Source: Paralithodes platypus (taxonomy: Eukaryota; Arthropoda; Malacostraca; Decapoda; Lithodidae). Taken from it: 64,000 nt of DNA. Where the stretch lies: positions 22,559,008 to 22,623,007 of the forward strand of contig CM064501.1 in NCBI GenBank assembly GCA_032716605.1, in the 5' to 3' direction. The position numbers and the translations under genes were made by a program. Positions within the stretch are counted from its first letter, which is position 1; every line of letters starts with the position of its first letter. Below the pieces are notes generated by a model. That model was not told where the DNA came from, ran no database searches, and worked only from the letters and a program-made list of their open reading frames with translations. Below, one piece after another: positions 22,673 to 33,010 of this stretch.

Positions 22673-23788
22673 CTAGGGCAGTAGTTCCCTTTCCAATGTT
22701 CCCTTACCCACTCTAAACCACTGTTTGGACACTTGATCCTCAGTGTTTTGAAGGACAAGCAGCCTAGAAGGGTCACTATATCTGTTGTTGCTTGATTTCC
22801 TTTGTACTCCTTTGTACTCCTCTTGTGACTGCCGTCTCGTCACACTCGAGCTGTGGGGGGAATGGGCTGTCGAACCGACACACTCTAGTTGCTCTTGGAG
22901 AGTGGCGAGAGGGTGACTGTTCAGCGAGACAAGATTGTTTGCTCTCACGGCCTGTGTGTTACCTTGGGACTCTGCGTTTAGGAGTGGCAGCTGAGTCACC
23001 GGGGTCACAATATTTAGTGTGTTCGACTGTAACATAGGAGCCTCACCTTCCAAAGAAAGCATCGAGTTTAGACCAAGATAGCACGCATCACAACGAGCAT
23101 ACCGTGATCCCCGGCTGGTCACTAAGTTCACGTCTAATACCGTGCCCTCTTGGCAAGCATTATAACTTGCACAGTCTAGACCTGGGTTATAACTCGAGCA
23201 GCAAGCATCATAACTTGCATGACCTAGTCTCCAGTTGGTATTATGACTAGCCTTCGACACTTTAGGCTTTCTGTCCTCTCTATCACAAGGATGTCTAGGA
23301 TCTGTCATGAAGTAACCCAAAAATGTTTTGCTTAAGCCAGCAAGCTGAATGGTTGTCAATGGTCTGGCTGGCTGAAGTAGTGTCACTTTTGGAAGTGTTG
23401 TGCTAGTTGAAACATATCCGGGCAGGAAGGGCACATCGGTGGGCCGGGATAGACCCTCCGTTGACTGGGATGCCCAGGTGGCTGTGTCTCCGGGCATCAA
23501 GGGCATGCCGAGAGTAGTCGATACTGAGGATGTGTTGTTCGGGCTGTTGGAACCTTGTGCAATGGCTTCTTCTGATAATTGTTGAGGCCTGTTAGGTTGT
23601 GCACGTTTTGGCACTGGTTCTGGGGGCTTTGGGACGTGGAAGGAGTATTTGGAGGGTTTGAACTGGTGCGTGTGTCCACGTGTTCCTCCCTTGTATTTCT
23701 GCCTTGGTGGTGATGGGAAATAAGTCGAGGAGAGGCTTGGGAGGATATTCATCGGGTGCACGTCGTGGCTTGTAGCATTCGTGGGCAT
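22673..23788 (-). CDS. Proline/serine-rich protein, 371 codons, unknown
   Basis: An open minus frame with no recognised domain. The N-terminal third is Pro/Ser/Thr-rich (KPPEPVPKRAQPNRPQQ), the middle holds Cys/Tyr repeats (HASYDACCSSYNPG, CASYNACQEG, RYARCDACYLG), and the end is basic then hydrophobic (SKQWFRVGKGTLERELLP). A frame-shifted extension upstream to about 24034 is likely, since the proline-rich bias continues there. It resembles the remnant at 12862-14116 in layout. It could be an ORF1/gag-like product of an unidentified element. Confidence 0.5.
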   Translation of the reverse strand: MPTNATSHDVHPMNILPSLSSTYFPSPPRQKYKGGTRGHTHQFKPSKYSFHVPKPPEPVPKRAQPNRPQQLSEEAIAQGSNSPNNTSSVSTTLGMPLMPGDTATWASQSTEGLSRPTDVPFLPGYVSTSTTLPKVTLLQPARPLTTIQLAGLSKTFLGYFMTDPRHPCDREDRKPKVSKASHNTNWRLGHASYDACCSSYNPGLDCASYNACQEGTVLDVNLVTSRGSRYARCDACYLGLNSMLSLEGEAPMLQSNTLNIVTPVTQLPLLNAESQGNTQAVRANNLVSLNSHPLATLQEQLECVGSTAHSPHSSSVTRRQSQEEYKGVQRKSSNNRYSDPSRLLVLQNTEDQVSKQWFRVGKGTLERELLP

Positions 23789-24034
23789 TTTGGGGGCTGT
23801 TGGAGGTGTGTGGGACTTTCGGTGGCCGAGTTGGTGGCTGAAGCTGTGGGCACACGTGGTCGTGTTTGGGTGGATGAATTAGTCCCCCCTTCGAGTCCGT
23901 CTTCTATGGTGGAGGGTGGCTTCTCGAAGCACGACTCTAGATATGGGGGACTCTACTGTTTGATGGTGGTGATGCGGGCCTGGACAGGTGCGTCTGCGTT
24001 GTTATGCTACTGTGGAGCTGGTACTGATTTCTGA

Positions 24035-24382
24035 GGCCGCATATCATATAGGAAAGCAACAGGACACAGACTACACACGATAACATTTAAACAGTTATTT
24101 ATTGAACGTGAAAAATAATAATATGTCTTCTGATGGTTTTAGCAAATAATAACATGAACAAAATCAGTATACACAGTATACATAAATAGCGGAAACCTCT
24201 AAAATTGCTAAATACTTGAGCGCGGTTCCCATTACTCCATTTTTGCTTCAGTTCCGACAAGTGTGTGTCGACAATGACATCACTCTGACGTGTCTCCACC
24301 AACCGTCGGAGACCACCCAAGAAGGTAAAACTTCACGTCCGTGAAGAAAGCCAAATACAATATTGCCACACTTGTTTCTTAA
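24035..24382. other. Unassigned AT-rich DNA
   Basis: Nothing recognised on either strand. Confidence 0.4.
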
Positions 24383-25676
24383 TGTTATACCAGGTTTTTA
24401 CTGGGGTTGTATTGACTTTATAGGTAGGTTCTTACTCAACTGGAGAAGATGAGAACACACAAGAACACAAGCACGAAGGTAATAGAGGATAATATAACAC
24501 AGAGTACAAACATAGATTATTCTTATTCACAAAAATCATATTGGTAGAGGTGCAATGTTACGTAATACATGGATAGGTTATATACAGCAGCACGATCGAG
24601 GATCCTCTAGGTGTCTCAAAGGGAAGATATAGACAGGTTCCGACGATCTCTGAAGACGTGGCTGCCTGATATTCCCTACGACGTCCTGGTCCATGGTGGT
24701 GGTCCTGTCGTGTAACGGTGACAGAAGGCAGGGGAAGACTTCCTTGTAGATCTTCTAAAGACTGTAGATGTTGGAATCTTACATGAAAACGAGCCGTTTC
24801 ACCAGTTTCTTACGCTCTCATATCATGGGATTAAAGTAAGGAGCTGTTTCACCAGTGTCTTACACTCTCTTACTTCTATGGGAGTCTCTGGAGGAACTTA
24901 TACGTTGGAATTTTGGGATTTTACGAGTACGAGCTGTTACACCAGTGTCTTATGCTCTCGTATTGTAAGGACTAAGTAGGGAGTTGTTTCACCAGTGTCT
25001 TTACGCTCTTCCAGCCAAGTCTTACAGAGGGGGTAGGTTTACTACAACTAAAGCATGTGGCCAGTGCTGCATACTCGAGTTATAGTAATTCCTATATCAA
25101 GGCAAAGTGCTCGTTGTTGGGTTGCACCATTGTGGCCCAACAAGGATACGTGTAAATCCTTGATATCTTCGAGAAAAGGCGTTGAGTAGTTCAACCAGTG
25201 TCTTACTTCCTCAAGGCACTTTTCCCTAGTCTTCCAGATATCTAGCCTGTCTATACAATTTAGAGTATAGTTTCAACTGTACTGATGATGGTTTTGGCTG
25301 GAGAGGTTTTACCAGTTTCGCCGTTCCTTCCGCTTGCGCATCTCGGTGTTAGAAGGGCCGTTGTGCTTGAAGGAAGGTCTATGTCGATGGCGGTAGCCCT
25401 TCTCAGGATTCACGCCACGGCGGTGGTGCGTCGATGGGCGTGTGGTGGTTTGGCTTTTATGGAGGATTTTTTCTCCCTGATATTGGTATTGAACCTCTCT
25501 TATTTCCCTGGTGGTGTCAGTGGATAACCTTACTGTTATGTCCTTTCCTGGGGTCAGGGGAAGTGGCGAGGTGATGCTGGCGACCCGGGCCTGACGTGGT
25601 GAGGAGGCTCTTGTGTGCTCTTGCCTTGGCGGTGACAGGAGTTGTTTTTGTCCTGGTGCTTTTATCCCCCATCTCA
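24383..25676 (-). mobile_element. LTR-like element X, copy 1 (1294 bp)
   Basis: On the minus strand it starts TGAGATGGG and ends GGTATAACA, the TG...CA ends of an LTR, and aligns with copies 2 and 3. It contains at least five copies of a motif near GTAAGACACTGGTGAAAC (as its complement, e.g. about 24800, 24845, 24935, 24982, 25194). The flanks do not form a duplication (complement of 25677-25681 is TGTAC; of 24378-24382 is TTAAG), unlike copies 2 and 3. No coding sequence. Confidence 0.75.
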
Positions 25677-26335
25677 GTACAGTTACTGTTTATGACTTTC
25701 AAAATATTTCTATTTGAAGTGCCAAGATTCTGAGTGACTGAAATCGACGATATATGATAATATACTTATCATTACTAAATATCTCTAATAAACATAATAG
25801 TAGGTAGCCTACTTACCATAATACTAAATTATATTTCATAATATACTTATATAAACCGAATAATCTTGGCCAAAAAAATATGCATATTATAATGTATACC
25901 GCTGGTATACTAATGTGCCATTATTATCGATTTTCTCGTCAGGGGTTACCAAATGAAGCTCATACCGCTAGATTAATCTGCTAGCATGTTAAATGTCACT
26001 AGAAATATAAGTCTCAGCCATATTGCTTGAACATTGGCAAACTTCCTATAATATCTCTTAGAAATTACTCTGAAATATCTAAAATATAGCTTTAATACAA
26101 ATCACTAGTGTAAATAATTGATGCTAGATCGAAGTAGCCTAATGGTCTCTAGATCTAGCAGAAGTCGCTATACGTATTGGCATTACTGGAGACCGACCAC
26201 TACGAGTAGATTGATTGATTTGATTCTTTATTGAGAAAGCATAAGTAGGCTACATGGGATTACATAATTATACGTTGTCTCAAAAGGGAAAAGATGGTTA
26301 AACAGTTTTTTACCCTACTCATACATTACATGTAC
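25677..26335. other. Unassigned AT-rich DNA
   Basis: No genes or repeats recognised apart from the TGTAC target copy at 26331-26335. Confidence 0.4.
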
Positions 26336-27909
26336 TGAGATAGGGGAGAAAAACAAAGGAGGAGATGGAAGCACCAGTATAGAAACAACTGTCACCACGC
26401 CGCCAAGACATGAGGACACAAGAGCCTCGTCACCCCGGCAGGCTCGGGTCGGCACCGTCACCTCGCCACGTCCCCCGACACCAGGAAAAGACTTAACAAG
26501 AAGGCTAACCTCCAACCCCACCAGTAAACCCAAGGAAGACCAACCACAACACCCAGGGGAGAAAACCTTCCATAAATCCAAAACTACCACACGCCCATCT
26601 TGCCCGGAGACTCACCACCGCCGTGGTGCGGATTCTGAAAGGGGCTATCACCGTCGACACACACCCTCCTTTGCGCACAACCGCCCTTATAGACCCGAGA
26701 TGCGCAGCCGGAAGGAACAACGGAATTGGTAAGACATCCCCAGCTAAATCCAAAAGTGGTACAGTTGGAAAGATATCTAAAGGCACTGGCTGAGGATATC
26801 TGGAAGATTTGGAATTATCAATGATGAAAAATTGCCTTGAGGGAGTAAGACACTTGTGGAACTACTTGACACAGATTCTCGAAGGTACCTTGGATTTGGT
26901 TCGAATCTTTGTTAAAACCACACTGGTGGCCTCCTAACATTTTTACTTTTGCCTTGGTATGGGACTTTACTACAATTATAGTTTACCACACAGAGTGAGC
27001 GCTATAGTTCTAGTAAACCCAAAAACATAGGAAGGCTGGTTGGAAGAGCGTAAGACACTGGTGTAACGGCTTCCTTCTCAGTCAGGACTTGTAGTGGAGG
27101 GTGTAAGACACTGGTGTAACAACTCCCTACTTACTCCTTACAATACGAGAGCGTAAGACACTGGTGTAACGACTCGTCTTCGTAATAATCCCAAGATTCC
27201 ATCATATAAGTTCCTCTAGAGACTCACATAGAAGTCTAGGTCTGGATTGTAAGAGAGAGCGTAAGACACTGGTGAAACAGCTCCTTACTTTAATCCCATG
27301 ATATGAGAGCGTAAGACACTGGTGAAACGACTCGTTTTCATGTAAGACCCTCACCTCTACAGTCTTCAGAGATCTTCAAGGAAGTCTTCAACCATCTACT
27401 GAAGTCTAGGTCTGGATTGTAAGAGAGAGCGTAAGACACTGGTGAAACGGCTCCTTACTTTAATCCCATAATACGAGAGCGTAAGACACTGGTGAAACGG
27501 CTCGTTTTCATGTAAGACCCTCACCTCTACAGTCTTCAGAGATCTTCAAATAGTCTTCCCCTAACTTCTGTCACCGTCACACGACAGGACCACCCCCACG
27601 GACCAGGACGTCGTAGGGAATACCTGGCAGCAACGTCTTCATAGATCTTGAGAACCTGCCTGTGTCTTCCCCTTGAGACACCTAGAGGATCCTCGATCGT
27701 CCTGCTAATTGGACCTATCCCTGTCTTATGTACCATTGCACCTCTAACCATATGATTTTGTGTGAATAAGAATAACCTATGTTTGTACTCTGTGTTATAT
27801 TATCCTCTATTACCTTTGTGTTTGTGTTCTTGTGTGTTCTCATCTTCTCCAGTCAAGTAAGAACCTACCAATAAAGTTGATACAACCCTAGTAAATACCT
27901 GGTATAACA
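26336..27909 (+). mobile_element. LTR-like element X, copy 2 (1574 bp), 5-bp target duplication
   Basis: It begins TGAGATAGG and ends TATAACA, flanked by TGTAC at 26331-26335 and 27910-27914. TG...CA ends with a 5-bp duplication and no internal coding fit a solo LTR. It carries about eight copies of the 18-bp GTAAGACACTGGTGAAAC motif, most inside GAGCG...GGCTC. An AATAAA-type signal (ccaataaag) lies near the 3' end at 27870. A 170-bp internal tandem duplication (27231-27400 and 27401-27570) makes it longer than copy 3. Confidence 0.85.
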
Positions 27910-27914
27910 TGTAC

Positions 27915-28376
27915 AATATAACTACTAGTAGAAGGATGAAGAGGCGACAAGGGGGTATGAATCACATACTATGGAGGGAAGTAGGAGGGGACAAGGGGGT
28001 ATGAATTATCACAATGTATGCGCGTAGACAAGGATCTTGTCAGGAATCCCCACTACAATTGGCGAAGTTGATCACACCAACCATAGTTTGGAAGAGAATT
28101 TATTTTGGAAGCTCATGAGCATGGTTTCTGATAAATTTGTAGTTGCTTTAGAAGGTATGACTGTATGATATGCATGACTGTACAGCTTAACTGCTTTAAC
28201 ATATAGTTCATATGAGTCATTCTAACCATAGTCTATGGAATGCTTCCATGATTCCCTTAAATCACATGTGATTCTTAAATAACTTAGGCTATTGTTAGAT
28301 GTCCAAAGTGAAGTTTTATGTATCATAAATGGTTGCATTTGAATAGTAGGCCTAAAAGCTGTATAACGATGTGCTT
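27915..28376. other. Unassigned DNA between two LTR-like elements
   Basis: Short direct repeat at 27930-28015 (acaagggggtatgaat twice). No coding sequence or element internal region seen, so copies 2 and 3 are not the two ends of one retrotransposon. Confidence 0.4.
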
Positions 28377-28381
28377 GGTAC

Positions 28382-29779
28382 TGAGATGGGATATAAAAGC
28401 ACGATAGGATATAGAAGCACCAAGATCAAAACAACTCCTGTCACCACGCCACCAAAGCAAGAGGACGCAAGAGCCTCCTCACCACGTCAGGCCCGGGTCG
28501 CCACCATCACCTCGCCACACTCCCCGACCCCAGGAAAGGACATAGCAGTGAGGTTATCAACTGACACCACCAGGGAAATCAGAGAAGTTCAATACCAACG
28601 TCAGGGAAGGGAAATCCTCCATAAGACCCAAACCATCACACGCCCATCTTGCCCGGAGACGCAACACCGCCGTGGCGCGAATTCTGAGAAGGAAGGGGTA
28701 CCGCCGTCGACAGACATTCCTCCGAGCACAACCACCCTTCTAACACCGATGTGCAACCGAAAGGAACAACGAAACTGGTAAGACCTCTCCAGCCAAAACC
28801 ATGATCAGTACAGTTGGAACGATACTCTAGATCACACAGGCAGACTAGATATCTGGAAGACTTGGGATAATATTCGAGAAAAGTGCCTTGAGGGAGTAAG
28901 ACACTGGTGTAACTACTTGACGCCTTTTCTTGAAGATATCAAGGATTTACCGTATCCTTGTTGGGCCACAATGGTGCAACCCAAAATCGAGCACTTTGCC
29001 TTGATATAGGAATTACTATAACTCGAGTATGCAGCACTGGCCATGCGCTTTGCTTGTAGTAAACCTACCCCCTCATTAAGACTTGGTTGGATGAGCGTAA
29101 GACACTGGTGAAACGGCTTCCTTCTAAGTCAGGACTTTAGTAGTGGAGGGTGTAAGACACTGGTGAAACAACTCCCTACTTAGTCCTTACGATATGTGAC
29201 CGTAAGACACTGGTGTAATGGCTCGTACTCGTAAAAATCCCAAAATTCCAACCAGAGACTCCCATAGAAGTCTAGGTCTGGATTGTGAGAGAGAGCGGAA
29301 GACACCGGTGAAACGGCTCCTTACTTTAATCTCATGATATGAGAAAGTAAGACACTGGTGAAATGGCTCGTTTTCATGTAAGACCCTAACATCTACAGTC
29401 TTCAGATCTATAAGGAAGTCTTCCCCTACTTTATGTCACCGTCACATGACAGGACCACCACCACGGACCAAGACGTCGTAGGGAATACCAGGTAAACACG
29501 TCTACAGAGATCGTCGGAACCTGCCAATATCTTCCTCTTGAAACACCTAGAGGATCCTCGATCGTGCTGCTGTATATAACCTATCCATGTCTTATGTAAC
29601 ATTGCACCTCTACCTACTGTATATGATTTGTGTGAATAAGAATAATCTATATTTGTACTCTGTATTATATTATCCTCTATTACCTTCCTGCTTGTATTCT
29701 TGTGTGTTTTCATCTTCTCCAGTCGAGTAAGAACCTACCTATAAAGTCAATACAACCCCAGCAAAAACTTGGTATAACA
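28382..29779 (+). mobile_element. LTR-like element X, copy 3 (1398 bp), 5-bp target duplication
   Basis: Starts TGAGATGGG and ends TATAACA, flanked by GGTAC at 28377-28381 and 29780-29784. It holds about six motif copies (near 28893, 29096, 29152, 29201, 29297, 29346). Colinear with copy 2 except for that copy's 170-bp duplication. No protein is encoded; small frames inside are unsupported. Confidence 0.87.
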
Positions 29780-29784
29780 GGTAC

Positions 29785-30554
29785 AAAGACTAATCCTGCA
29801 TATAGATAAGAAACAATTAAAGTACTGTACTTGAAGAATAATCTTGTTTAACTCAATATTAAAGCAAATGTTGAAGTGTATAGCCTATCAGCCATCTATG
29901 CCATGCACTTTAAAAGTAATGTTTTATCTTATCACAAATATTTTTACAACCTCTAAAACAATGGTAGTACAGTATTTATTTGAGCTAATAAATTGTTATC
30001 AAAACAATAACAAATCAGACATGGTTATGATCTTATTGAAAGACAAATCTTTTACTAGCTAATAATTAACTTTTACGCTTGGAAAATAATGAATATATTA
30101 ATTTTCTTATAGTGGTATTCTGGAAGTATATAAGAATCGCTATTATTAAGTAACTTCCCATATAGCCTACTAGTGTATTTGTAATAGAAAGTAGAGAGAT
30201 ATGACAATATCAAGGGGGATATAATAGGTTTGATCATGTTATCACCTATTGGCCACTATTGGCGACACCATGGTGGTGGGACCTTAAATATAATGTTGAG
30301 TGGGCTCTCCTCTTATACACGTGCCAGACTCCTTGGGTCAAGGTCAAAGAGAATAGAAGGAAAGAGGAGAAACTGGTTATTTCCTCGCGCCAACTAGGGG
30401 TAGAAGCACTATCGTGGGGCATAACCTTATAAGCAAAAGGACCCAGTGGTTATTCCTTATTAAATATTCTCTGCTATCTGCGTGCCTGGCTTGTCTGCAG
30501 TGTTGCCACAGTTAGAGAAAGTCCGCATAATGAGGGGGCGTTAGATTAAAGAGC
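29785..30554. other. Unassigned AT-rich DNA
   Basis: No gene or repeat recognised. Short open frames lack any familiar motif. Confidence 0.4.
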
Positions 30555-30802
30555 GGCTCGCTTGGTGTAGTGACTAGCGTCTCGGACTTCCACCCAGAAG
30601 GCCCGGGTTCGCGCCCACGCTCGGCGCATTAAAGATTTTTCACAAGCACTGAGTCGTTACCATCCCTCATGAGCAAAGGGATGGGGTAGTAGTACAGGAC
30701 CCCAATGGAAATACGCCTAATCGGCCTTATTGAGCTATCCTTAGCTAGCTTAGCATGAGCTAGCTTTAAGAACTATTATTATTATTATTATTATTATTAT
30801 AA
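30555..30802 (+). mobile_element. tRNA-derived SINE (family 1), copy 2
   Basis: Uninterrupted copy with A-box region and B-box GGGTTCGCGCCC, ending GAAC(TAT)n. It shows the empty-site sequence (gctttaagaactatt) that MITE-A occupies in copy 1. Confidence 0.92.
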
Positions 30803-30921
30803 CGTCTTTAAGAGTGAATTAATGTGGGTAAAAACACTTGTAAATTATTTAAAATAAAATAGATATATAAAAGCAAGAGGCAAGAATTAAGTATACACAT
30901 ACAATATAAAAAAATACTTAT

Positions 30922-31157
30922 ATATTTTATTTATTTTTTATTTTTTTCTATATTCCAACTACTCCCTCTCGGGCATAGGCTGAGAGCCTGCACACTCAAC
31001 CGCTGAACACGGAGAGGCCCGTGAGGTCTTGTTCCAGTCTAGGGAGTGAGACATGCGAAGCACCCCGGCTCGAAGCAACTCTATCTCTGAAGCTGCTCCG
31101 CCTCTGCGTTTCACCGTCTCATTCCCCAGACTCGGACACTCACTCTCAGAACGCCAA
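30922..31157 (-). mobile_element. tRNA-derived SINE (family 2), 5'-truncated
   Basis: The complement matches the 3' part of the SINE at 14134-14634, from ggcgttctgagagtg to the tail ggaatatag followed by an A-rich run. The tRNA-like head is missing, as expected for incomplete reverse transcription. Confidence 0.85.
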
Positions 31158-31420
31158 TTACCTACATGTTATGTAGATGTTAATTTGTAAAGTTGCAATA
31201 ATTATGGACATTTAGACGAAATGCGTACTTACTATTTTGCCACGTTTCTAAGAAACGTGATATATTCTGATTGCTATTTCCGGACTGGGAATGTGCAGTT
31301 ATCTTCAACTAAGGAGCTCTCGACTGGGCGAGGACTGACCTTAATTCCCCAAATTACCACATAAATAACAGGCAACCTACATAAAACACAAGGAAAGATT
31401 ACACAGGTTATTATTCTTAA

Positions 31421-31925
31421 CCCGGCAAACGCTAGACTATGGTATTTGAAATGTCCCACCATGCGGAGGTATTTTGGTTCATTCATGAACAAAATTGCCA
31501 TTTTACCATAGATATCGTTATTACTTATTCATATGCGCCTATTCTACGTTTAATATGAAGATATTAACATTTAAGAGTAATAAAACAAGTGGGAATAGTA
31601 TTTGGGGGGTGAAAAAGATGTATTATTGCCGACCGGTCCATTCATGAGGGGAGAGCCGCGGCGCGGCATATATCCTCTCCTCCCGAGTTCTCAAGCGACA
31701 CTGACATCTCTAATTAGAAGTCTTTCTGTTGCAAGGATCTCTAGATGCCTCAGCCACGCTATAGAGATCGTGGGAAGGAAATCCGCGCGAAAAATTACCC
31801 TATAAAAGGGGGAATAAGAGGAAAAATAGGTGATAATTGAGGAGGGAGGAAAAGGGGGGGGGGGGACAAATATGTAGGAATGGTAGCAAGTAATGGAAGG
31901 GAATTATCTCACCTAATCACATATG
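31421..31925 (+). mobile_element. MITE-C copy 1, right end missing
   Basis: TTAA at 31417-31420 precedes CCCGGCAAACGC. Blocks attcatatgcgcctattcta, aatagtatttggggggtgaa and gccgaccggtccattcatga are shared with 15700-15870. The usual right end with CCGGG|TTAA is not found; the LINE 2 leader begins about here. Confidence 0.75.
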
Positions 31926-32046
31926 ATGTGTTGGCTAAGGTTGACACAAACAGTTGCCCTCTGACCCTTGACCAGTGCGGACGTCCCCAGTGACCGCTAG
32001 TACTGTACCTGTTTTACCCTTAGTGAGGTCCTAGTGAACTTTCTTA

Positions 32047-32944
32047 GTGATGGCTGTTGTTGATGAGTCTGCTGTCTCCTCCCATACTCTCCAGCTTTGT
32101 CTTGCTTTGCAAGAAAGACTGGAGAGTGTGGAGCAGGAGATTCAGTGTCTCAAAGATGAAAATTTGGCCTTGAGACTAGCTATGGCGGAGAAGAAGTGTG
32201 AGGCTACCGGAAGTGTTCCCAGGGATCGTGAAGCCCCTTGGAAAGTGGTGTCAACAAGTGCAACGGCCTGCAAGCTGAAAAGGCAGTCACTCAAGACCCA
32301 CAACAACTTCAGCACCTTGGCTGATGAGAGTGATGGCGAGGAAGTGGTGATCATCGAGGCAGTGAGAGGGGAGGGGGGGGGAGTCTGCTGCTGTTGCTGC
32401 AACAACTGCTGCTACAACTCCTGCTACACGCCGACAACGGAAAAAAGCTAAGTTCATTGTCGGTGATTCAATGGTTAGGTACCTTGACGGGGCTACTAAC
32501 ACTCATGTTAGTAAAGTTGTCTGCCTACCTGGAGCCGGAGTTGGGAGGGTGGCAGAGAAGATGGATGGTGTCCTAGAAGTGGGTGGGGAGGACCCCATCA
32601 TCTTCATCAACGTGGGGTCCAATGACATATGGAGATGCAGGACTGAGGAGTTGCTGACCAAGTACCAGGAAATGCTAGAGAGGATCAAGGAGAAGGGTGG
32701 ATTTCCTGTGGTACACAGTATCCTGCCAAGAAGAGGGGTACGGAAGGAATGGTCCTCCAGGGCTATTGGTGTAAATAGCCGGCTGGAGAAGTATTGCAAG
32801 GCAGAGTCAATACCATTCCTAGATAACTGGACCCACTTTTATGGTAAGGATGAACTGTATGCCCAGGATGGAGTACATCTTTCTCGACTAGGAGTTTCGA
32901 CCTTAGCCAGCTCACTGGGCAAGATTGTTGCGGGGTTTCGTTAA
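32047..32944 (+). pseudogene. LINE 2 ORF1: coiled coil plus SGNH/GDSL esterase, one frameshift
   Basis: The first frame (32047-32451) starts with a heptad-like segment (LALQERLESVEQEIQCLKDE) and a Lys-rich stretch. The reading then needs a shift at the G run about 32373-32381; after it an Ala/Thr-rich linker and RRQRKKAKF lead into the esterase domain. That domain has VGDSMVRYL (catalytic Ser, 32462-32470), INVGSND (oxyanion block, about 32608-32628) and DGVHLSRLG (Asp-His, 32868-32894). The stop TAA is at 32942. Some CR1/L2 ORF1 proteins carry such an esterase; its role in transposition is unsettled. The shift is in a homopolymer, so it may be a sequencing error. Confidence 0.87.
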
Positions 32945-33010
32945 AAAAAACCTGGGTGTGTAAGTAAAATACTGTCTCCATATGGAGCAGGTACTTCATG
33001 TGACAAACCA

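Noticed and set aside
26336..29779. One LTR retrotransposon with copies 2 and 3 as its two LTRs
   Set aside because: Each copy has its own different target duplication and the 460 bp between them has no coding DNA.
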